A DNA stretch of 21,681 nucleotides from NCBI RefSeq assembly GCF_905212365.1, contig NZ_CAJMEH010000030.1, positions 1 to 21,681 of the forward strand, in the 5' to 3' direction. The translations under genes were made by a program, and so were the position numbers. The notes below the pieces were generated by a model. The model was not told the origin of the DNA and searched no databases. It saw nothing but the letters and a program-made list of their open reading frames with translations. Origin of the DNA: an uncultured Phascolarctobacterium sp. GTDB lineage: Bacteria > Bacillota > Negativicutes > Acidaminococcales > Acidaminococcaceae. This document shows positions 13,362 through 20,636 of this stretch, piece by piece; positions within the stretch are counted from its first letter, which is position 1; each line of letters starts with the position of its first letter.

Positions 13362-14346
13362 TTTAGTGCAAAAAGCAAGGAGTATAGGAGCGTCAGACCT
13401 GCACTTAACGGCTGGCAGCGTGCCTGTAGCGCGAGTGTTGGGCGTTCTGCGTCCGCTGGCAGGACCAACGGTAAGCCAAGGGGATTTAGCCGCCGCGGCG
13501 GCCCCGCTACCTGCATGGGTACGGGAGCAGCTGAAACGTCAGGGAGAAGCCGACTGCGCCTGGACGGACAGCCTGGGGCAGCGCTGTCGTCTGAACCTTT
13601 TCCGGCAGGGCGGCGAATATGCCGCGGCGATACGTTTATTGAACAATACTGTACCGGACTGCGCCGCTTTAGGCGTACCTGACGCTTTGTGCAGGCAGAT
13701 GGAAAAGCGGCATGGCTTAATATTGGTCACAGGGCCTACTGGGAGCGGCAAGAGTACGACGTTGGCGGCGTTAGTGCAACGGCTCAACAGGACGCGGGCT
13801 CTGCATATCGTGACGCTGGAGGACCCGGTGGAATATTGTTATGAGGCGGGGCTGTCCTTGATTCATCAGCGAGAGGTGGGGCGGGACACCAAAAGCTTTG
13901 CCAGCGGACTGCGTAGCGCTTTGCGCGAGGACCCGGACGTGATTTTGGTAGGCGAGCTGCGGGATGCGGAAACTATAGCCATTGCGGTAACTGCGGCGGA
14001 AACGGGGCATTTGGTGTTGGCTACTATGCACACCGGCGACATAAGCAGCAGCGTCAGCCGCATTTTGGAAGCGCTGCCCCAGAATCAGCAGCAGATACGC
14101 AGCCAGCTGGCGGCTTGTCTGCAGGCCGTGGCCTGCCAAAGGCTGCTGCCAAGAGCCGATGGCAGGGGCAGGGTAGCGGCCTTCGAATTGCTGATTGCTA
14201 CAGATGCGCTGCGTGCCTTGATTCGCGAGGGTCAGATTCATCAGCTGCCGTCCTATATACAAATGGGAGGCAGGCTGGGCATGCTGACCATGGAGGAAAG
14301 CATCAGACGGCTGCGGCAAAACGGCGTCATTAAGGCGGAAGAATAA
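13351..14346 (+). CDS. pilT: Type IV pilus retraction ATPase PilT
   Basis: 331 residues. The N-terminal PAS-like part has GASDLHLTAG (13-22), the PilT hallmark. The RecA-like core carries Walker A GPTGSGKS (128-135), Asp box VTLEDPVEY (154-162), Walker B VILVGELRD (197-205) and His box LATMHTGD (223-230). No tetracysteine site is present, which separates it from GspE/PilB. PilT depolymerises pili, giving twitching or DNA uptake. It is slightly shorter than classical PilT (about 345). ATG 13351 lies inside the preceding gene after a GGAGGAG site, so translation is coupled. No pilin, PilC platform or PilMNOP gene follows; the next gene is on the other strand. Confidence 0.93.
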   Translation: MLDNLVQKARSIGASDLHLTAGSVPVARVLGVLRPLAGPTVSQGDLAAAAAPLPAWVREQLKRQGEADCAWTDSLGQRCRLNLFRQGGEYAAAIRLLNNTVPDCAALGVPDALCRQMEKRHGLILVTGPTGSGKSTTLAALVQRLNRTRALHIVTLEDPVEYCYEAGLSLIHQREVGRDTKSFASGLRSALREDPDVILVGELRDAETIAIAVTAAETGHLVLATMHTGDISSSVSRILEALPQNQQQIRSQLAACLQAVACQRLLPRADGRGRVAAFELLIATDALRALIREGQIHQLPSYIQMGGRLGMLTMEESIRRLRQNGVIKAEE

Positions 14347-14365
14347 ACAGGCACGGAATGCAGGT

Positions 14366-14405
14366 ATAAAAATGAGCGTAACAGCTATTGCAACTGTTAC
14401 GCTCA
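14366..14405 (-). terminator. Terminator of the antiporter gene
   Basis: TGAGCGTAACAG and CTGTTACGCTCA (14373-14384 and 14394-14405) form a perfect 12-bp stem with a nine-base loop. On the minus strand it is followed by TTTTTATA, so it ends the antiporter transcript. On the plus strand there is no T-run, although the hairpin also lies just after pilT. Confidence 0.88.
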
Positions 14406-14448
14406 AAGGTCAGACTCTTGTAATTGGTATAAAGAAAGTCTTTCGTAA

Positions 14449-16758
14449 TTACAGGATTTCTTCTCTGATTAAGGTGTTGATCATTTTTTGCTTGCCCAGT
14501 ACCCACAGCAGGTCGTTTTCTTCAAAGACCAGGGATACGTGGGGGTTGGTGATGGTAAAGGCGCCGCGCTCCAGACCGATAACGAGGCAGCTCCATTTAT
14601 GGCGCAGATTGGCTGCTTTCAGCGAGGTTCCCAGAACAGGCGAATGCTTGTCGATGGTAATAGCCAGCGACAGGAATTCCTGCTCCGGATGGGTGCTATC
14701 ATTAGCCAGCATAAATTGGCGCAGCGTCTGCGGCGCTTTCTGGCGGTGCAGAGCTAGGCGGCGCTGGGCAATAGCGCCGTCAAAAACCTTGAGCTGCGCT
14801 GCCGTACCAATGAGCAGCAGGGTGGAGCCTTTGACTACGGTTTGCTCGCCGCCGGGCATATCCACCGTTTCCGCAGGCGTGGTGATTTGCAGCACATTGC
14901 AGCCGTAGCTTTCGCGGAAGGCCAGCTGGGCCATGGTTTTGCCGATGATGGGAGAATCGTCCTTGACCTCGTAAAAGGCCAGCTGTAAATCCTCGTCGAA
15001 CCAATTATGCTGCTCGTCCTTTTCGGCCAGGGCTTCGCGGTGCTTGCGCATATGCTTTTCGTTAAGGTTGACTAAAAAGCGGGATTCGATGCGCAGATAT
15101 TCGCTCATCAGCCAATCGGAGGAGGAAATGAGGTAGGCTGCGCCGACGATAGCTAGGCAGGCCACCATACCATGCAGACCGATAAGCTTGTTAAAGATGA
15201 AGTACAGGGCGCTGGCGGCAACGAGAATTTTACCCAGCACCAGAATCATTAGCGGCAGATGGTTGGCGCGCCGTTTGAACCATAGAATGGAGAACAGGTC
15301 GGCATTACCTGCTCTATTGACCAGAACTGCCCGCAGAATGGGAGCCATAACGATGAGAGTCAATGCGCCGGTCAGCCAGTTGCCGTAGGGAATCCGCAGG
15401 GCATCGCGCATATAGGGCAGCAGGTAATGCTCGGCGCTCATAGCCACGGCCAGCAGCAGCGTGCTGAAAATCAGCATACGCATTATATAAGCGGAAAGCA
15501 GGTTTTTCCAGTCCTGATCCTTGCCGCTGTCAGTGTTACTGTCGGTGTAGCGGGTCAGCCAGTTCAGCAAACGCGGCGGCAGCAGCTTGAGCAGCTGTTG
15601 GTAGAAGGGTTCGGCGGACATAATGCAGAACGGCGTGGAAAAGGTAGTGATTACGGAAACGGCTACAATAATAGGATAGAGAAATCCGCTGATAACGCCT
15701 AGGCTCATGCCCAGGGAAGCGATGATGAAGGAAAATTCGCCGATCTGCGCCAGACTAAAGCCGCAGTGTACGGAGGTATTCAGGCTTTGGCCGGAGGCCA
15801 GCACGCCGCCAGTGGAAAAGATAAGCTTGCCGATAATAGTGGCAATGACTAAAACTAAGATGGGCAGCCAATGCTCCAGCAGCAGGGCGGGGTTCACCAT
15901 CATGCCTACGGATACGAAGAAGATAGCGCCGAATAAATCCTTGATCGGCGCAACTAAATGCTCTATTTTTTCAGCGTTAGGCGCTTCGGCTATCAAGGAA
16001 CCCATGATAAACGCGCCCAGGGCGGCGGAAAAGCCCAGCTTAGTAGCTAGCACTACCATGCCCAGACACAGGCCGATGGAGGATACGACGAGGGTTTCGT
16101 CGTTCATCAGCTTTTGCGCCCATTTGAAAAAGCTGGGGACCAGGTACATGCCCAGGACGAACCATAGCACTAGGAAAAATACCAAGCGGGCGATGCTTAA
16201 AAGCAGCTCGGCAGAGGAAATGCCGGAGGCAGCTACAGCCATGGTGGACAGCATAACCATCATAACGATGCCTGCAATATCCTCGACGATGAGGATGCCG
16301 AACACCACTTCTGTAAAGCTGTGACCGCGCAGCTTGAGGTCGTCGAAGGCTTTAATAATAATGGTGGTGGAGGACATGGAGAGCATACCGCCTAAAAACA
16401 GGCTGTCCATATGGCTCCAGCCAAGCATGGTGCCTGCCGCGTAGCCCACGGCCAGCATACCAAGTATTTCTACGGCCGTAGCGATAAAGGCGGTGCTGCC
16501 TACGCTTTTCAGCTTGTAAAAGCTGAATTCCAGACCCAGCGCGAACAGCAGAAAGATTACGCCTATTTCCGACCAGGCCTGCACGTTGGCGTTGTCGGCA
16601 ATGGTGGGAAAGAAGGAAAAATTAGGGCCGGTAATAAAGCCGGCGATGATGTAGCCCAGCACCAGAGGCTGGTTGATTTTTTTGAACAGGATGGTAGTAA
16701 CGCCGGCAACTAACAGGATCATGGCCAGGTCACTGATGATGGTTGGCAGATGGCTCAT
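14449..16758 (-). CDS. CPA2 (Kef-type) cation:proton antiporter with two TrkA_C domains
   Basis: 769 residues. The membrane part begins at once (ISDLAMILLVAGVTTILF) and carries the family blocks PLVLGYIIAGFITGPN (31-46), FALGLEFSF, MLSMSSTTIIIKAFDDL and VEDIAGIV, with Asp160 as the usual ion-binding acid. About 12 or more spans follow, with a further hydrophobic group in the second half. The tail holds two tandem TrkA_C/RCK_C-like domains, the first starting near AFYEVKDDSPIIGKTM and the last near LAITIDKHSPVLGTS. I see no nucleotide-binding RCK_N between membrane part and tail. It probably exchanges K+ or Na+ for protons. ATG 16758 follows AAGGAG; longer upstream frames lack a ribosome-binding site and family sequence. 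Monocistronic. Confidence 0.92.
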   Translation of the reverse strand: MSHLPTIISDLAMILLVAGVTTILFKKINQPLVLGYIIAGFITGPNFSFFPTIADNANVQAWSEIGVIFLLFALGLEFSFYKLKSVGSTAFIATAVEILGMLAVGYAAGTMLGWSHMDSLFLGGMLSMSSTTIIIKAFDDLKLRGHSFTEVVFGILIVEDIAGIVMMVMLSTMAVAASGISSAELLLSIARLVFFLVLWFVLGMYLVPSFFKWAQKLMNDETLVVSSIGLCLGMVVLATKLGFSAALGAFIMGSLIAEAPNAEKIEHLVAPIKDLFGAIFFVSVGMMVNPALLLEHWLPILVLVIATIIGKLIFSTGGVLASGQSLNTSVHCGFSLAQIGEFSFIIASLGMSLGVISGFLYPIIVAVSVITTFSTPFCIMSAEPFYQQLLKLLPPRLLNWLTRYTDSNTDSGKDQDWKNLLSAYIMRMLIFSTLLLAVAMSAEHYLLPYMRDALRIPYGNWLTGALTLIVMAPILRAVLVNRAGNADLFSILWFKRRANHLPLMILVLGKILVAASALYFIFNKLIGLHGMVACLAIVGAAYLISSSDWLMSEYLRIESRFLVNLNEKHMRKHREALAEKDEQHNWFDEDLQLAFYEVKDDSPIIGKTMAQLAFRESYGCNVLQITTPAETVDMPGGEQTVVKGSTLLLIGTAAQLKVFDGAIAQRRLALHRQKAPQTLRQFMLANDSTHPEQEFLSLAITIDKHSPVLGTSLKAANLRHKWSCLVIGLERGAFTITNPHVSLVFEENDLLWVLGKQKMINTLIREEIL

Positions 16759-16837
16759 AGCATTCTCCTTTACGTGTTTTTTAGTGAGCAAATAAAAACA
16801 GCCGCAGTAATTTGCTGTGGCTTCTTTGCGACAAATT

Positions 16838-16867
16838 TTGCCAAAAGGCATTGATATGGTGTATAAT
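16838..16867 (+). promoter_or_regulatory. Putative promoter of the aminotransferase-homologue operon
   Basis: TTGCCA (16838-16843), an 18-base spacer and a perfect TATAAT (16862-16867). Expected start near 16874, giving a leader of about 105 bases. Confidence 0.55.
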
Positions 16868-16892
16868 AACAATATTGTCACCTTACTTTATT

Positions 16893-16920
16893 ATTATACA
16901 ATATTTTGTAGGGTTGGCAC
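16893..16920 (-). promoter_or_regulatory. Putative promoter of the antiporter gene
   Basis: On the minus strand: GTGCCA (16920-16915), a 16-base spacer and TATAAT (16898-16893). Expected start near 16886, about 128 bases upstream of the antiporter ATG. It faces the plus-strand promoter at 16838-16867. Confidence 0.5.
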
Positions 16921-16978
16921 GCATAAAAAAGTAAAAAAATAATGAACAATACGAGATACAGCAAATGGAGGAATTACG

Positions 16979-17854
16979 ATGAGTGAAAATCAGGAAAAAT
17001 TAGTGTTGGTGGACGGCGAGATTATGCCGGAGGCAGAAGCCTATATCGACGTTGCGGACCGCGGCCATAATTTTGGCGACGGCGTTTTCGAGCTGGTGCC
17101 GGTTTATAACGGACGCTGCTTTGCTTTGCTGCCCCATATGAATAATCTTTTTGATTCGGTTATCGCTATGAAGATTCCCGGCGTATATATGATTGAGGAG
17201 CTGGTGGAATTCCACGAAAGCCTGCTGCAGGCCACCGGTCTGAAGGAGTGCGAGGTTTATACCCAAATTACCCGCGGCAGCGCGCCCTACGGTTTGCCCT
17301 ATCCGGAGCAGAGCATTCCGCATCTGACCATGTTCGCCGTGCCGGTGGACCGTCAGCTGCTGGCCGCTAAAAGAGCCAAGGGCGTTAACGTTATTACGGA
17401 AAAGGACGAGCGCTGGGCTCGCTGCGACGTCAATACTCTGAACCGCCTGCCGGAGGTCTTGGCTAAGCAGAAGGCCGTTATCAGCAACGCCTTTGACGCT
17501 CTGTTTGTGCGCGACGGCAAAATTACCGAGAGCACGGAGGCCAGCTTTTTTATTTATAAGGACGGCATTTTGTGGACCCATCCGGAAAATAATTTCATCC
17601 ATAAAAATATTACCCGCCGCCTGCTTAAAGAGCGTCTGGCGCCGGATATGGACGTGCAGATTATCGAGCGCGCCTTTGATAAGGATTTCGCTTTAAAAGC
17701 GGACGAGGCTTTCCTGTGCGGCCCGCGCTGCGAATTTATGCCTGTTACCAAGATTGACCGCAGTTTTGTAGCCGGCGGCAAGCCGGGCGAGCTGGCGCAA
17801 AAATTACAGGCTGCTTATGAAGCGTTTGTGGGCAAGGAATGCCCTGCTGAATAA
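16979..17854 (+). CDS. Class IV aminotransferase homologue lacking the catalytic lysine
   Basis: 291 residues, full length for the D-amino-acid transaminase / ADC-lyase fold. It aligns end to end with Bacillus D-amino-acid aminotransferase: DRGHNFGDGVFELV against DRGYQFGDGVYEVV, ERWARCDVNTLNRLPEVLAK against IRWLRCDIKSLNLLGAVLAK, DGILWTHPENN against DGILYTHPANN. Key positions have changed: Asn152 (codon AAT) stands where the PLP Schiff-base lysine (Lys145) should be; Asn56 replaces the phosphate-binding arginine of HIDRL; YGL (104-106) replaces the Arg98-x-His100 carboxylate pair; the TSTTSE block is CGPRCE. It may be a pseudoenzyme or may bind another ligand. Routine annotation as dat would mislead. 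ATG 16979 follows GGAGG; the stop overlaps the next ATG by one base. Confidence 0.9.
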   Translation: MSENQEKLVLVDGEIMPEAEAYIDVADRGHNFGDGVFELVPVYNGRCFALLPHMNNLFDSVIAMKIPGVYMIEELVEFHESLLQATGLKECEVYTQITRGSAPYGLPYPEQSIPHLTMFAVPVDRQLLAAKRAKGVNVITEKDERWARCDVNTLNRLPEVLAKQKAVISNAFDALFVRDGKITESTEASFFIYKDGILWTHPENNFIHKNITRRLLKERLAPDMDVQIIERAFDKDFALKADEAFLCGPRCEFMPVTKIDRSFVAGGKPGELAQKLQAAYEAFVGKECPAE

Positions 17855-18360
17855 TGGGCGGCTCTGCGATGGTCAGGGGCGCGCTGCTGCTGGCCCTGGC
17901 TTTGGTGCTGCAAGCGCTGCGGCTGGTGCTGCCCTTGCCTTTGCTGCTGTCGACGTTTATCATTGGCACCCTGGTGCATATGATGCTGACGGTAACGTTG
18001 CGGCTGAACGGCAGAAGTGCTGCGCTGCTGCTGGGCCTGCTGCTGCCGCTTACGGCTTATGCGCAGGGACAGCTGGCGCTGCCGCTGCTGATTCCGGTAG
18101 TATGGCTGGGCAACAGCGTTTTTGTGCTGGCGCTGTCCTGGCTGGGGCAGAGACGCTGGCTGGCGGCAGCGCTACCGGCTCTATGTAAAGCGGCGGTTAT
18201 GCTGTGCCTTGCGTGGATAGTTCTGAGCTTTTTGCAGTTGGATAATCCTGCCGTGCGCAAAGCCGCTTTGTTCGCTATGAGCGTGCCCCAGCTGCTGACC
18301 GGCATAGGAGGCGTGCTGTTGGCAGAACGGCTGCTGCCGCTGCTTCGCAGCAAAATATAG
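17854..18360 (+). CDS. Small multi-pass membrane protein, possibly ECF-transporter S-component-like
   Basis: 168 residues, very leucine- and alanine-rich, with about five predicted membrane spans (roughly 6-26, 30-50, 56-71, 74-96 and 100-125), and a further hydrophobic stretch at 135-163. The pattern of an early STFIIGTLVHMMLTV span followed by IPVVWLGNSVFVLAL resembles small Firmicute proteins often labelled ECF S component. No ECF ATPase or T-component is nearby, so the substrate cannot be guessed and another kind of membrane protein is possible. The start ATG shares one base with the preceding stop (TAATG), a coupling arrangement; an in-frame ATG at 17869 is the alternative. Confidence 0.8.
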   Translation: MGGSAMVRGALLLALALVLQALRLVLPLPLLLSTFIIGTLVHMMLTVTLRLNGRSAALLLGLLLPLTAYAQGQLALPLLIPVVWLGNSVFVLALSWLGQRRWLAAALPALCKAAVMLCLAWIVLSFLQLDNPAVRKAALFAMSVPQLLTGIGGVLLAERLLPLLRSKI

Positions 18361-18394
18361 TTTAACAAATATTAACAACAAGGAGGTTTAGAAA

Positions 18395-19279
18395 ATTTTA
18401 GAATTTAAGGAAGTAACATTGGCGCAGAAGCCTTTGTTTGAAAGCTATATATCCAAGACGCATCAGCGCGGCAGCGAATGCGCCTTTTCTAATTTATTCG
18501 TTTGGCGCGACTGTTATCATATTTATTGGTGCGTGGCTCATGATTTTTTACTGTTGAAGGTTAAACGCAATAATGTAGATTTTTATATTCAGCCCTTTGG
18601 CGGCCGCGACGAGGATCTGCCCAAGCTCATGGAGGAGCTGAAAGAGGAGCATCAGGGCAAGCCTTTCGAGATGCACGGCATTTACGATTTCACTAAAGAA
18701 CGCTTTGAAAGGGTAATGCCCGGTCTGGAATTTATCGAGGACCGCGATAATTGGGATTATGTGTATCTGCGCGAGAAGCTGGCGACGCTGTCGGGCCGCA
18801 AGCTGCACGGGCAGAAAAATCACTACAACGCCTTTGTAAAGGCGCATCCCGATTTTACCTACGAGCCCATTACCTTTGAAAATATGATGGAATGCTTGAA
18901 TTTTGGCGAGCGCTGGTGCGACGAGCATATGGCTGAGGACCCCTCGCTGCAATGCGAAAAGTACGCTATTCAGGAGGCGTTTTTGAGCTTTGAGCAGCTG
19001 GAGCTGCGGGGTGGGGCTATTCGTTTTGACGGCAAGATTCAGGCCTTTAGCTTCGGCAAAAAAATTAACGACGATACGGCGGTGCTGCATGTGGAAAAGG
19101 CCAGCCATGAGGTGCGCGGTCTGTATACGGCCATGGCTAAAGAATTTGCCGCTCATGCCTGGGGCGACGTTACTTACCTGAACAGGGAAGAGGATATGGG
19201 GCATCCGGGTCTGCGTACAGCTAAGGAAGCGCTGCATCCTGAATTTATGGTTAAGAAGTATAACGTCATTTTCGGTTGA
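18395..19279 (+). CDS. DUF2156 (LPG-synthetase C-terminal-like) protein with an apparent ATT start
   Basis: 294 residues from the proposed ATT start. The family has a GNAT-like fold related to the aminoacyl-transferring part of lysyl-phosphatidylglycerol synthases; these stand-alone forms have no settled substrate. Seen: N-terminal LEFKEVTLAQKPLFESYI, CAFSNLFVWRDCY, KLHGQKNHYNAFVKAHPDF (the KxxxRNHxxxF-like block) and the C-terminal YLNREEDMGHPGLRTAKEALHPEFMVKKYNV, all typical. No ATG fits: the in-frame stop TAG is at 18389. ATT at 18395 has AAGGAGG (18380-18386) eight bases upstream and restores the family N-terminus LEFKxxTL. The other choice, TTG 18419, has the weaker AAGGAA site and would drop those residues. 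The next start is eight bases after the stop. Confidence 0.88.
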   Translation: MLEFKEVTLAQKPLFESYISKTHQRGSECAFSNLFVWRDCYHIYWCVAHDFLLLKVKRNNVDFYIQPFGGRDEDLPKLMEELKEEHQGKPFEMHGIYDFTKERFERVMPGLEFIEDRDNWDYVYLREKLATLSGRKLHGQKNHYNAFVKAHPDFTYEPITFENMMECLNFGERWCDEHMAEDPSLQCEKYAIQEAFLSFEQLELRGGAIRFDGKIQAFSFGKKINDDTAVLHVEKASHEVRGLYTAMAKEFAAHAWGDVTYLNREEDMGHPGLRTAKEALHPEFMVKKYNVIFG

Positions 19280-19287
19280 GGTGGATC

Positions 19288-20472
19288 ATGATCTATCGTG
19301 TTGTCAACGAAGACCGCATGCAGCAGGTGCGCGATTTGTGGGATTATTGCTTCGAGAAAAAGGACGATCCCTTCTTTCAATATTATTTTGAAGAATATTG
19401 CGGCAAAAATAATATGGTTATCGGCGCCTTTGAGAAGGTTGGCGATTGGGAGCGGCTGCGTTCCATGGTGCATATCAATCCGTATATGCTGCGCCTGCGC
19501 GGCAGGGAGGAGCTGACGCCTTATTTAGTTGGCGTGGCTACTGCGCCGGAAGCCAGGGGACAGCATGCTTTCGGGCCTTTGCTGAAAACTACTTTTGAAG
19601 TACTGCGCTCGCAGAATTTTTCCTTTGTTACCTTGATGCCGATTTTTGCCGGTATTTATCTGCCCTACGAATTCAGCTACTGCTATTACCGTCACGCTTA
19701 CCAAATGCCGCTGACCTCTTTGAGCTTTACTATGGGTGACGACGGACTGCAGGTAGAACGGGAGCCGTTGCGGCAGGAGATTTTAGCGCCGCTGTACGCC
19801 CGCTTAACTGCCGCTTGGAACGGCGTGCCTGTGCGCACGGATTTTCAGTGGAATAAGCTGCTGACTGTGCATGGTCTGGAGCAGGTGCAGTGCGCTGTGG
19901 TTTATCGCCAGCAGCAAGCTGTGGGCTATATGCTGTACAAGGTGGCGGAGGAACGCTTTACCATCATCGAGCTGCTGGCAGAGAATTTTGCCGTGCGGAC
20001 GCGCTTGCTGGGCTATGCGGCTATGCATCAGAGCTCGGCGAAGAAGCTGTATTGGCTGGCGGAACCCTGGGATAAAACCTATCTGGGCTTTAAGGATCAG
20101 GCATTGACTGGCAGCGTACAGCCCTTTATGATGGCGCGCTGCATTGACGCGCGCATCGCTTTGGCTAAGCTGGCCGCGCCGCAGGATTTGCCGGAGGACA
20201 GCGTGGTGCTGCTGCTGACGGATAAGCTGATTGACCGCAATAATCATTTGCTGAAGCTGAAAACAGCTCCCGGCTCGTTGGAGGCGGTCAGCACTCTGGA
20301 CGCGGAGGAAGTTACGATGGATATGGGAGCCTTTACCCAGTTGTATATGGGCGCTTTCAGCGCTGCCGAGCTGTGGGAAGCAGGCCGGCTGAAGGCCGCT
20401 GTTCCGGAAAAGCTGGCGCTGCTGGATAAGCTCTTTCCCAAATGCCGCACTTACAATAACGAATATTTTTAA
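19288..20472 (+). CDS. Eis-like GNAT N-acetyltransferase with SCP2-type C-terminal domain
   Basis: 394 residues. The N-terminal GNAT domain has the acetyl-CoA loop region VGVATAPEARGQHAFGPLLKTTFEVLR (Arg/Gly-rich, about 83-109). A second GNAT-like half and an SCP2-like C-terminal segment (about 315-394, ending CRTYNNEYF) give the three-part layout of Eis enzymes, which acetylate amines such as aminoglycosides or polyamines in actinobacteria. The natural substrate here is unknown and drug resistance should not be assumed. The C-terminal carboxylate used by Eis as general base is here Phe394. ATG 19288 follows GAGGTGG; a TTG at 19276 would overlap the preceding stop. Pairing with a DUF2156 gene is common in Firmicutes. 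Confidence 0.88.
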   Translation: MIYRVVNEDRMQQVRDLWDYCFEKKDDPFFQYYFEEYCGKNNMVIGAFEKVGDWERLRSMVHINPYMLRLRGREELTPYLVGVATAPEARGQHAFGPLLKTTFEVLRSQNFSFVTLMPIFAGIYLPYEFSYCYYRHAYQMPLTSLSFTMGDDGLQVEREPLRQEILAPLYARLTAAWNGVPVRTDFQWNKLLTVHGLEQVQCAVVYRQQQAVGYMLYKVAEERFTIIELLAENFAVRTRLLGYAAMHQSSAKKLYWLAEPWDKTYLGFKDQALTGSVQPFMMARCIDARIALAKLAAPQDLPEDSVVLLLTDKLIDRNNHLLKLKTAPGSLEAVSTLDAEEVTMDMGAFTQLYMGAFSAAELWEAGRLKAAVPEKLALLDKLFPKCRTYNNEYF

Positions 20473-20480
20473 ATGCTTCG

Positions 20481-20513
20481 GGGCTGCCGCATACGCGGCG
20501 GCCTTTTTCTTTG
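20481..20513 (+). terminator. Terminator of the four-gene run
   Basis: GCTGCCGC (20483-20490) pairs with GCGGCGGC (20495-20502) with one G-U pair and an ATAC loop, then CTTTTTCTTT. It lies 10 bases after the GNAT gene stop. Confidence 0.92.
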
Positions 20514-20551
20514 CTGGCGTAAGGCCCGGTTAATATTCTTTAGGTATGATA

Positions 20552-20580
20552 TTGGATATGCTGCGGAAATGTGCTACAAT
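20552..20580 (+). promoter_or_regulatory. Promoter of purL
   Basis: TTGGAT (20552-20557), a 17-base spacer and TACAAT (20575-20580), giving a start near 20587 and a leader of about 50 bases. Two CGAA-containing stretches (near 20589 and 20610) recall PurR-box halves but are too weak to call. Confidence 0.65.
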
Positions 20581-20636
20581 ATAGTATACGAAACGATAAG
20601 TATGAACCTCGAAAATTTTGATTGGAGGCTGTGTAT

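Noticed and set aside
17854..18360. Firm assignment as an ECF vitamin transporter subunit
   Set aside because: Only general membrane pattern similarity is visible; no ECF A/T genes or riboswitch accompany it.
19288..20472. Aminoglycoside-resistance call for the Eis-like protein
   Set aside because: Domain layout alone does not show drug acetylation, and the C-terminal residue and context differ from mycobacterial Eis.
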